From JAWLCG01 sp041687295 (GTDB taxonomy: Bacteria > Planctomycetota > Phycisphaerae > SM23-33 > FEN-1343), in assembly GCA_041687295.1 (NCBI GenBank), contig JAWLCG010000140.1, forward strand, positions 1-11,575: a stretch of DNA of 11,575 nucleotides, in the 5' to 3' direction. Both the position numbers and the translations under genes were made by a program. This document shows positions 6,644 through 11,575 of the stretch, piece after piece. Numbering within the stretch: the first letter of the stretch is position 1; the number at the start of each line of letters is the position of its first letter. Under the pieces are notes generated by a model. It saw nothing but the letters and a program-made list of their open reading frames with translations. It had not been told where the DNA came from and ran no database searches.

Positions 6644-6700
6644 GAGCCCCGAAGGGGCGGCAGTGCCGTAGCGTGGCGCACTGCCGCCCCTTCGGGGCTC
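6644..6700. repeat. Perfect 23-bp inverted repeat with 11-nt loop, centre of the element
   Basis: Positions 6644-6666 are the exact reverse complement of 6678-6700. The arms begin GAGCCCCGAAGGGGCGG and are separated by an 11-base loop. Each arm is itself built from the hairpin-forming unit that recurs at 6522-6593. The absence of any mismatch over 23 bp suggests recent duplication or selection to keep pairing. Confidence 0.9.
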
Positions 6701-6721
6701 AGATTCTAACATACGCTTAAA

Positions 6722-6739
6722 CGGGGGCTTACGCCCCCG
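6722..6739. repeat. GC hairpin, inverted partner of the 6602-6621 hairpin
   Basis: CGGGGGC (6722-6728) pairs with GCCCCCG (6733-6739) around TTAC. It is followed by GCTAAA, the complement of the TTTAGC that precedes the left hairpin. Read on the minus strand the loop is GTAA, again GNRA-type. Confidence 0.75.
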
Positions 6740-6748
6740 GCTAAAGAC

Positions 6749-6828
6749 TACCGCCCCTCCGGGGCTCCGATCTTCGAGGCTCCGATCCACGCCCTTTCGG
6801 GGGTCCGATCCGGCGCCCCTCGGGCCTC
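6749..6828 (-). repeat. Diverged 24-bp units, right arm of the mirror
   Basis: On the minus strand GATCGGAGCCCC units recur at 6749-6772 (full 24 bp), 6773-6787 (truncated), 6788-6810 (23 bp) and 6811-6828 (partial). They run in the opposite orientation to the left-arm units, so the element is an imperfect inverted duplication about the central stem. Confidence 0.75.
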
Positions 6829-7010
6829 AACACAAACTGGGGACCGCTTCTGCGCCCTGGGCCACATTCGTCCGCCCCTGACGAAGCTACAGGACTTGTG
6901 TAGATATCACAGGATGCAATCCGTGGGGGTCTTGGTGGGGCCGTGCAGCCGTGGAACGACCTCCCCGCGGTCCGCCCCCCCCGCCGGGCCTCGCTGCGCT
7001 CGCAGAAAGC

Positions 7011-8426
7011 CTACATGGGCAGCACCGCCGTCACCGGTCGGCCGGGGACGAGTCGGCCCTGGTCGACGAACCCCTCGGGCCGGTCGGTCAGCTCGTCGAT
7101 GAGGACGCCGCGCCACTTGGTCTGGCTGGCGGTGGCCTCGTGCAGGCCGGCCAGGTCGTGCAGCTCCTGGGGGTCCTCGTCGAGGTCGAACAGCTGCTCG
7201 CGCCCCGTGCCGCTGAACCAGAGAAACTTCTCGTGCCCGTCGGTGACGTAGTGGACCGACTGGTCCATGAAGGGGTGCTCGCCGTGGATGTGCGGGTGGG
7301 CCCGCACGGCCTGGCCGCGGGCGATGGGCAGCAGGCTGTGGCCGTCAAGGCCGGCGGGCACCTCCAGGCCGGCTGCGTCCAGCAGCGTGGGCATCACGTC
7401 GCGCAGCTCGACGACCGCGTCGCTGGACGCCCCCCGCCGCAGGCCCCCCTCGCGCGGGCCGGTGAGGATCAGCGGCACGCGGGCCGAGCCCTCGTAGGGC
7501 AGGCTCTTGCGGAACAGGTCGTGGTCGCCCAGCAGCTCGCCGTGGTCGCTGGTGAAGCACACCCACGTGTCGTCCCGCAGGCCGTACTCGTGGAGCATCT
7601 CCAGCAGGCGGTTGATCTGGTGGTCGATGTGGGTGATGTGGCCGTAGTAGCCCGCCCGGGCGCGGTGCAGGGCGTGGCGGTCCAGCCGGCCGGCCGCCAG
7701 CTGGGGCGAGCGGGGCTGGGTGTAGGGCTCGAACAGGTCCGCCCAGTCGCCCACGGGCACCGGCGGCAGGTCGCGCTGGAGGTACTGCTCAAAGGCCCAC
7801 GCCGGCGGGTCGTACGGCGGGTGGGGCCGGTGGTACGACACGAACAGGAAGAAGGGCTTCCGCGGGTCGCGCCGGCGGAGGAAGTCGATCGCCTGGCCCG
7901 TCACCCAGTTGGTCGGGTGGGTGTGCTCGGGCTTGTCCCAGGGGCGGGCGACCTGGCTGTTGCAGTTGAGCCCGTGCTCGAAGTAGTCCGCGTCGTGCCG
8001 GCCCAATTGGTCGCGGAGCCAGGGGAGATAGTCGTCGATTAAGTCGTAGTTGGTCCCCCGCCGCGCGAAGTGCAGGAAGCCGTCGTGGAGGATCACGTTC
8101 TGGAAGCCCAGCTGTGAACGCTCGGGGTAGACGTGCATCTTGCCGACGGCCTGGGTCTGGTAGCCCTGGCGAGTGAACTCGCCGGCCAGCGTGACGGGGT
8201 AGTTCCACTCGACGCCGTCGCGATAGCCCACGCGCCCATGGTTGCGCTGGGCGAGGCCCGTGAACAGCGCCGCCCGGGCCGCGATGCACGAGGGCGTCGC
8301 CGAGTACGCCCGCTCGAAGCGCACGCCCTCCAGCGCCAGGCCGTCGAGGTACGGCGTCTGCACGGCCGGGTGGCCGGAGATGCCCAGACAGTCGCCCCGC
8401 CACTGGTCGACCATGACCAGCAGCAC
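7011..8426 (-). CDS. Sulfatase (alkaline phosphatase superfamily), about 471-481 aa
   Basis: Hydrolyses sulfate esters, probably of a carbohydrate. Numbering is from the GTG at 8426. LLVMVDQWRGDCLG carries the first metal Asp (Asp7). ATPSCIAARAALFTG holds the residue converted to formylglycine, Cys47, in the form C-x-A-x-R (Arg51) instead of the commoner C-x-P-x-R. VGKMHVYPE supplies the active-site Lys and His. FTSDHGELLGDH supplies Asp294-His295. The C-terminal subdomain follows, with FDLDEDPQELHDLAG. There is no signal peptide, so it is probably cytoplasmic. GTG 8426 is the first canonical start, but it lacks a ribosome site. A perfect AGGAGG faces an in-frame ATC at 8456, which would add the N-terminal ten residues (M)ATTATKPRN, typical of this family. 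The hydrolase gene ends 63 bp upstream of that ATC, so the two are probably cotranscribed. No maturase for the formylglycine is in the window. Confidence 0.94.
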   Translation of the reverse strand: MLLVMVDQWRGDCLGISGHPAVQTPYLDGLALEGVRFERAYSATPSCIAARAALFTGLAQRNHGRVGYRDGVEWNYPVTLAGEFTRQGYQTQAVGKMHVYPERSQLGFQNVILHDGFLHFARRGTNYDLIDDYLPWLRDQLGRHDADYFEHGLNCNSQVARPWDKPEHTHPTNWVTGQAIDFLRRRDPRKPFFLFVSYHRPHPPYDPPAWAFEQYLQRDLPPVPVGDWADLFEPYTQPRSPQLAAGRLDRHALHRARAGYYGHITHIDHQINRLLEMLHEYGLRDDTWVCFTSDHGELLGDHDLFRKSLPYEGSARVPLILTGPREGGLRRGASSDAVVELRDVMPTLLDAAGLEVPAGLDGHSLLPIARGQAVRAHPHIHGEHPFMDQSVHYVTDGHEKFLWFSGTGREQLFDLDEDPQELHDLAGLHEATASQTKWRGVLIDELTDRPEGFVDQGRLVPGRPVTAVLPM

Positions 8427-8453
8427 GTTACGCGGCTTGGTAGCGGTCGTGGC

Positions 8454-8468
8454 GATGGTGCACCTCCT
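8454..8468 (-). promoter_or_regulatory. AGGAGG Shine-Dalgarno facing an ATC codon, likely true sulfatase start
   Basis: On the minus strand AGGAGG (8468-8463) is followed by six bases and then ATC (8456-8454), in frame with the sulfatase. An in-frame TAA lies at 8477-8475, and no ATG, GTG or TTG occurs between it and the GTG at 8426. The added residues restore the usual K-P-R-N lead-in to the first strand. Either ATC is used as a rare start, or an ATG has mutated or been misread. A second AGGAGG at 8487-8482 has no start codon at a workable distance. Confidence 0.6.
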
Positions 8469-8494
8469 GAACTCTTATCGTCCTCCTGGCCTGT

Positions 8495-8512
8495 TCCAGC
8501 TACAAGGCTGGA
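8495..8512. repeat. Short stem-loop in the hydrolase-sulfatase gap
   Basis: TCCAGC (8495-8500) and GCTGGA (8507-8512) form a perfect 6-bp stem around six bases, just after the upstream hydrolase stop codon. There is no T-run, so it is more likely an mRNA-end or attenuation structure than a full terminator. Confidence 0.4.
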
Positions 8513-8519
8513 CGGGACA

Positions 8520-9833
8520 CTACGGGACCGTCCGCACGTGGGCCACGGTGATCTCGGGGCCGTCGGTGGCCAGGCCGAGCGTCGCGACCCGCTCGTGACG
8601 CTCAGGGGCCCGCCAGGTACCGTTGGACAGGTCGAGCCACCGCAGCTCGATCTTCGGCCCGAAAACGTTCGCGGCGAGAACGGCCTTGCCCGGGCCGGTG
8701 AACAGAACGATCGCCTCGTCGGGCGGGTTGGCGTTGCAGTAGGCGTTGTTCGCCTCGCGCTGGACCAGCAGGTCCATCCGCGGCTCGCCGGCGAACAGAT
8801 CGTAGGCGTCGGCGACGGCGCGGGCGGCGCGGATGTGCTGCTGCGCCAGGGGGCTCAGGCCCAGGCCGCTCGGCGGGCGGTGGAACCGCGCCGAGGCCAT
8901 CCCCCCCACCACGTTGCGCCAGAAGTTGGTCACGCCGCGCGCCGTCGGGCCATGCCGTCCGCCGTCGGCTCCGTAGATCTTAACATTGTTCATGGGCCGT
9001 TGCGGGTCGAGCCGCGCCCGGACGGCCTGGCCGTTGGTCCACTGGACATCGCCGTCCTGGTGGTTGTTCTGCGAGACGTCCACGAAGCTGAACAGCTCTG
9101 GGTGGTCGAAGGTGTTGCGGTGCTGCGGGTGGTCGAGGTCGTGGGCGTCCCACATCTCGGTCAGCTGGACGGGCACGCCGGCGGCCTCGGCGGCCTTGCG
9201 GATGTACCGCGCCCAGTAGTCGGCCCAGCGTGGGGTGACGGAGGTCTCATTGTCCATGCAGTAGAGGACGTTGGGATAGCGCAGGCTGATTGCGAGCATC
9301 GCGTCGACGAACCGCTCCTGGTGGGCACGGAGCATGGCGTTATCCAGCTCGCCGGGCACGCTGTAGAAGAAGGGGTTCTCGTGCCGCGTCGGGTGAGTGG
9401 TCACGTCGACGGGCAGGCCCGACTCCTCGGCCGAATAATTCTTATTGTTCCTGGGGTTGAACGGGTTGTCCTGCCAGGGCTCGCGGTAGAAGTCGAAGGT
9501 CGCCCACACCTCGATCTGGACGATGATGTCCAGCTCGCTAGCGAGGGCGAGGCACGAGGCGAAACGGCGGAAGAACTCCTTGCCGATGCGGTCGAGGTCG
9601 TACAGGCCCGTCTCGCCGTCGCGCTCGAAGGGCCAGACGTTGCCCTCGTCCCGGCTGCTGAGGGTGCAGCGGATGTAGTTGCCGCCCACGCCCGCCAGCA
9701 GGCGGAGGTGCTCCGGCAGGTCGGGGATCTGGAAGACGTTGTCCTCGACCGTGCCGCCGAGCAGCATGACGGGTTGACCGGCGTACTCCCAGTAGCGCGG
9801 GTTGACGGAGCTGGGGCGGATGGGCGGCTTCAT
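8520..9833 (-). CDS. Putative clan GH-A-like glycoside hydrolase, 437 aa
   Basis: Begins MKPPIRPSSVNPRYWEYAGQ and continues PVMLLGGTVEDNVF, an opening seen in several barrel hydrolases. Strand-like segments follow: GGNYIRCTLSS, LDIIVQIEVWATFDFY, PNVLYCMDNETS. The Asn195-Glu196 pair in CMDNE is the hallmark Asn-Glu of clan GH-A, where Glu is the acid/base. A nucleophile Glu cannot be placed with confidence; candidates are in QLTEMWDAHD or later. The last 80 or so residues (AIVLFTGPGKAVLAANVFGPKIELRWLDLSNGTW) look like a C-terminal beta domain. There is no signal peptide. ATG 9833 follows GGGAGAG with about five bases spacing. It is the first gene of a probable two-gene operon with the sulfatase 63-93 bp downstream, which suggests joint attack on a sulfated glycan. 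The exact family and substrate are unknown. Confidence 0.88.
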   Translation of the reverse strand: MKPPIRPSSVNPRYWEYAGQPVMLLGGTVEDNVFQIPDLPEHLRLLAGVGGNYIRCTLSSRDEGNVWPFERDGETGLYDLDRIGKEFFRRFASCLALASELDIIVQIEVWATFDFYREPWQDNPFNPRNNKNYSAEESGLPVDVTTHPTRHENPFFYSVPGELDNAMLRAHQERFVDAMLAISLRYPNVLYCMDNETSVTPRWADYWARYIRKAAEAAGVPVQLTEMWDAHDLDHPQHRNTFDHPELFSFVDVSQNNHQDGDVQWTNGQAVRARLDPQRPMNNVKIYGADGGRHGPTARGVTNFWRNVVGGMASARFHRPPSGLGLSPLAQQHIRAARAVADAYDLFAGEPRMDLLVQREANNAYCNANPPDEAIVLFTGPGKAVLAANVFGPKIELRWLDLSNGTWRAPERHERVATLGLATDGPEITVAHVRTVP

Positions 9834-10182
9834 TGGCGCTCTCCCTGTGGGCCGGCAAGGGCCCGGATGGATTCTACGCGCGGCCCGCCGGCGAGCACAG
9901 CCGGCCCGGCGGCCAGGGGTTGCTGACTGGCGTTGTACCCCCTCACGCCGGGCGACGCAAGCCGCCCCGGTGCAATGCTGTCCGGCAAGGGGCCAACAGG
10001 CGGGGTGCGGGGAGAATCGCAGTGCAGAAGCAGCTATAAGAAATGGGGGTACGGCATAGATAGGTTTGTGTTCCCGGTGCAGGGGCGCCGCTGGGGGGTC
10101 GACAGGAACTAAGATGAACTGCGGTCAAGGCCGGCCTGGCGGTGGTGCGAGGCTTGCGGGCCGCGAAAGGAGATTGGTTCGC
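9834..10182. other. Divergent intergenic region, 349 bp, without a gene
   Basis: Separates the minus-strand hydrolase operon from the plus-strand lipoprotein gene, so it must hold both promoters. TATAAG at 10035-10040 is a possible plus-strand -10, about 140 bp before the lipoprotein start, but lacks a good -35. TAGAAT at 9871-9876 is a possible minus-strand -10. GTACCCCC and GGGGGTAC occur about 100 bp apart, but such short inverted words are expected by chance here. The lipoprotein frame is open upstream of its ATG, but those codons do not look protein-like. Confidence 0.5.
9871..9876 (-). promoter_or_regulatory. Candidate -10 box for the hydrolase-sulfatase operon
   Basis: TAGAAT on the minus strand matches TATAAT at 5/6 positions and ends 37 bases before the ATG at 9833. 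No good -35 lies 16-18 bp upstream, so this is weak support. Confidence 0.25.
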
Positions 10183-10476
10183 ATGAAGATCAAGAGTATG
10201 GCGTGCGTGGCGGTGGTGTTGGCCTCGCTGGGGCTGCTGGGCTGTGGCGAAGAGGAGCCGAGCCCCCCTCCCCTGCCGGCGGTCGAGGGCGCCGAGCAGG
10301 CGGCCGTCGCCAACACGACCTGCCCCATCATGGGCACTGAGGTCGACCCGTCGATCGAGACGCGGACCTACAAGGGCGTGCGGATCGGCTTCTGCTGCGC
10401 CGGTTGCCCACAGAGCTGGGACCAGCTGAGCGAGCAGCAGAAGGACGCCAAGCTCGCTGAGATGCAGGCGGAGTGA
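10183..10476 (+). CDS. Small lipoprotein with YHS/TRASH-like metal-binding motif, 97 aa
   Basis: MKIKSMACVAVVLASLGLLG-C is a clear lipoprotein signal: basic start, hydrophobic core, lipobox LLGC with Cys21 as the lipidated residue. An acidic and Pro-rich tether (residues 22-33) leads to a compact C-terminal domain. That domain has CPIMGTEVDP (Cys47) and YKGVRIGFCCAGCPQSWDQL (Cys71, Cys72, Cys75). The spacing C-P-x-M-G...F-C-C-x-x-C resembles YHS/TRASH-type metal-binding domains, so it probably binds copper or another soft metal at the membrane surface. ATG 10183 follows AAAGGAGA with about ten bases spacing. The frame is open further upstream, but only this ATG begins the signal peptide. The gene stands alone between a divergent hydrolase operon and a convergent receiver-like gene. 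A role in metal sensing, storage or delivery is inferred. Confidence 0.9.
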   Translation: MKIKSMACVAVVLASLGLLGCGEEEPSPPPLPAVEGAEQAAVANTTCPIMGTEVDPSIETRTYKGVRIGFCCAGCPQSWDQLSEQQKDAKLAEMQAE

Positions 10477-10514
10477 GCGGCCTGCGAATGACGCGCATGG
10501 GCGGTCGGGGGGTC

Positions 10515-10680
10515 AGTGGGGTTAATTGGTGAACGGGTTTATTGGTTAACTCGGTCAGACGGGGCGGAAGGCGCAGTGCAACGGGTTAAGGATGTAACAA
10601 ATTATCTGATTGAACGATTAAGCGTGAAAACAGTTCAGCGCCTGGCCACTATGTAGGGCAAAAAACACCCTAGCCGTCCC
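10515..10680. other. AT-richer intergenic patch between convergent genes
   Basis: This stretch is visibly richer in A and T than everything around it. It contains ATTGGTGAAC (10525-10534) and ATTGGTTAAC (10541-10550), a near-exact direct repeat with starts 16 bp apart, and AACGGGTT twice. TAGGG (10654-10658) and CCCTA (10668-10672) form a 5-bp stem around an A-rich loop just past the stop of the receiver-like gene; at most a weak terminator. No gene or tRNA was found. Confidence 0.45.
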
Positions 10681-10687
10681 TGCGGTC

Positions 10688-11086
10688 TCACGCGGCCGGG
10701 AAGGTGGCGCGTTCCGGCGTGGCGTGCTGGATCGCCTTGAGGATGGCCGTGTGGAGCTCGAAGGCGTCGAAGACGGGCTTGAGCAGCAGTTCGTCGGCCC
10801 CCTGCTGCCAGGCCCGCCAGGCGGCCTCGAAGTGCTCGAGTTGGCCCGTCAGCAGCAGGGCCGGGCGGGGACGCAGGAGCTTGACGCCCGCAAGCAGCTC
10901 GGCGCCGGCCCCATCGGCGGCCTCGCTGGAGAGAACCAGCACGTCAGGACGCCAGCGCATCGCGACCTCCAGCGCCTCGGCAGGCAGCGGCTCGGCCAGC
11001 ACCTGGTGGCCGTGGGCCTGCAGGAAGCTCTGGGCCCGATCGACAAACCGCCAGTCCGCGTCACACACAAGCACCTTCAGCGACAT
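10688..11086 (-). CDS. Degenerate response-regulator receiver protein, 132 aa
   Basis: A single receiver-like domain. SLKVLVCDADW gives strand 1 and the acidic pair Asp9/Asp11. PDVLVLSSEAA gives strand 3, where Ser53 occupies the usual phospho-acceptor Asp position. PALLLTGQLEHFEAAWRAW gives the switch Thr80. GADELLLKPVFDAFEL gives the conserved Lys103-Pro104. The protein ends shortly after helix 5, with no output domain, so it would act through protein contacts. Loss of the Asp means canonical phosphorylation is not expected. ATG 11086 follows AAAGGAG with six bases spacing. Codons upstream in the same frame run through a repeat and are not coding. It converges with the lipoprotein gene. It could be a pseudo-receiver adaptor or an evolving remnant, but the rest of the fold is intact. 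Confidence 0.87.
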   Translation of the reverse strand: MSLKVLVCDADWRFVDRAQSFLQAHGHQVLAEPLPAEALEVAMRWRPDVLVLSSEAADGAGAELLAGVKLLRPRPALLLTGQLEHFEAAWRAWQQGADELLLKPVFDAFELHTAILKAIQHATPERATFPAA

Positions 11087-11314
11087 AAAGGGCTCCTTTC
11101 GCGACTCCGCGTTAGGCCCGACCCCGGGGGTGTCCCACTGTCCTTGATCGGCTCGCCCGAGGCGTGAGCTTGAGGCGCAACAGATGCTGGCGGCAGGAAA
11201 CGGGTTGCCTGGGGACGAAATAGCCGCCCCGGCGGCGTGCGGGGGGCTTGCTGGCGGGATCGGCGGGGTCTGGACTGCGTGCCTGGCGGGCGTGGAGTTG
11301 ACTGTGTCGTCCAA

Positions 11315-11346
11315 CCCAAGCCCACGGAATGCCTTCCGTGGGCATC
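11315..11346 (-). repeat. Dispersed 32-bp palindromic repeat, copy C
   Basis: The reverse complement matches copy B (4981-5012) at 31 of 32 positions, including the perfect CCCACGGAA/TTCCGTGGG stem. Similarity continues outside the core: GGCACAACG at 11369-11377 and GGCCGTTC correspond to CGTTGTGCC and GAACGGCC on the left of copy B. It lies about 230 bp upstream of the receiver-like gene. Confidence 0.8.
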
Positions 11347-11488
11347 TCCGTGGGGCCGTTCCCGGCTGGGCACAACGCACCCGCACGTCCAACAGGCAAA
11401 CAGTCCAGCCCGACAGGGGCCTAAGGAGAATACCCTAAGGTATACGCCCTGGCAGCCCGTTGAGAAAGGCCATCTGGCCTCGACGTTG

Positions 11489-11520
11489 GAGCAGTAGAGC
11501 AGTAGAACAGGAGAGCAGAA
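11489..11520 (+). repeat. Four-unit 8-bp tandem repeat
   Basis: GAGCAGTA, GAGCAGTA, GAACAGGA, GAGCAGAA follow one another without gaps. The first two are identical and the others differ by one or two bases. It is a short simple repeat in non-coding DNA. Confidence 0.7.
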
Positions 11521-11575
11521 TAAGCCCGGAAAGTGGCCCAGCGCCCCTGAATCCAGGCCCCGTTCACCTGCGGTC

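Larger units (their letters stand above)
6384..6935. mobile_element. 552-bp non-coding MITE-like element with inverted ends and palindromic interior
   Basis: The ends are 6384-6424 and 6892-6935. The inner 18 bases TGATATCTACACAAGTCC (6407-6424) recur exactly inverted at 6892-6909. Extended to 24 bp, 23 positions match. Beyond that both ends carry a looser CCAAG..CCCACGGA..GCA..ATCCT stretch. The interior has no credible gene; open frames inside translate to low-complexity Arg/Gly/Pro/Ser. It contains tandem 24-bp units, two GC hairpins and a perfect 23-bp stem, arranged roughly as a mirror image. It separates the methyltransferase gene (start 6326) from the sulfatase gene (stop 7011). No clear target-site duplication was seen. 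It may be a miniature element mobilised in trans or a repeat-derived structural block; no transposase is nearby. Confidence 0.65.
11087..11575. other. 489-bp region upstream of the receiver-like gene, no gene seen
   Basis: No convincing coding frame on either strand reaches the window end. Contents: a GC-rich leader to the receiver-like gene, repeat copy C at 11315-11346, two CCTAAGG words 14 bp apart (11420-11426, 11434-11440) with ATACC-CTAA-GGTAT (11430-11443), an AGGCCA-TC-TGGCCT hairpin, and a 4-unit 8-bp repeat at 11489-11520. Confidence 0.5.

Noticed and set aside
6518..6790. 90-codon minus-strand open frame inside the palindromic element
   Set aside because: Its product is a translation of the GAGCCCC-type repeats (recurring PSGLRSGA-like residues), so it is a repeat artefact rather than a gene.
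6522..6828. CRISPR array
   Set aside because: The 24-bp units abut with no unique spacers, and half are inverted. No cas gene is present.
6384..6935. Full insertion sequence
   Set aside because: No transposase frame in the interior and no clear target-site duplication, so at most a non-autonomous element.
8133..9926. 597-codon plus-strand open frame
   Set aside because: Antisense to the GH-A-like hydrolase and the sulfatase start. No domain and a Val/Gly/Ala-rich shadow composition.
10654..10672. Rho-independent terminator for the receiver-like gene
   Set aside because: Only a 5-bp stem with the homopolymer in the loop rather than after the stem. Kept as a weak note in the AT-rich patch, not as a terminator.

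Overview
The window reads as high-GC chromosomal DNA from a member of the Planctomycetota, possibly class Phycisphaerae. This is inferred from three things: small cytoplasmic-type sulfatases next to unassigned glycoside-hydrolase-like TIM barrels, a short lipoprotein with a CPIMG...FCCAGC metal site, and a large load of GC-rich palindromic repeats. No rRNA, tRNA, CRISPR array, transposase or integrase was found. Long open frames antisense to the genes are GC-driven shadows and are left out.

Layout: (1) 1-2211, minus, the 5' 737 codons of a large clan GH-D-like TIM-barrel protein cut by the window edge. (2) 2458-3420, minus, an unassigned 320-aa TIM-barrel-like protein. (3) 3685-4923, plus, a metal-dependent amidohydrolase; genes 2 and 3 diverge from a shared 264-bp control region holding a palindrome and a tandem repeat. 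(4) 5069-5536, minus, a small conserved-looking orphan, convergent with gene 3 across a palindromic repeat. (5) 5700-6326, minus, a class I SAM methyltransferase, separated from gene 4 by a long nested inverted repeat. (6) 6384-6935, a 552-bp non-coding element with near-identical inverted ends and an interior built of hairpins. (7) 7011-8426 or 8456, minus, a sulfatase. (8) 8520-9833, minus, a clan GH-A-like hydrolase just upstream of the sulfatase and probably cotranscribed with it. (9) 10183-10476, plus, a metal-binding lipoprotein. (10) 10688-11086, minus, a degenerate receiver-domain protein lacking its phospho-acceptor Asp.

How the genes fit together: the three hydrolase-like barrels, the amidohydrolase (uronate-isomerase-like superfamily) and the sulfatase suggest catabolism of a complex, perhaps sulfated or uronic-acid-containing glycan. 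That is a contextual inference; no substrate can be read from the sequence. The methyltransferase, the orphan, the lipoprotein and the receiver protein have no visible link to that role.

The most unusual material is in the repeats. There is a dispersed 32-bp palindrome (three copies) whose half-sequence recurs in the ends of the 552-bp element, and that element is an imperfect mirror of tandem 24-bp units around a perfect 23-bp stem. The sulfatase also has an ideal Shine-Dalgarno facing an ATC codon instead of ATG.
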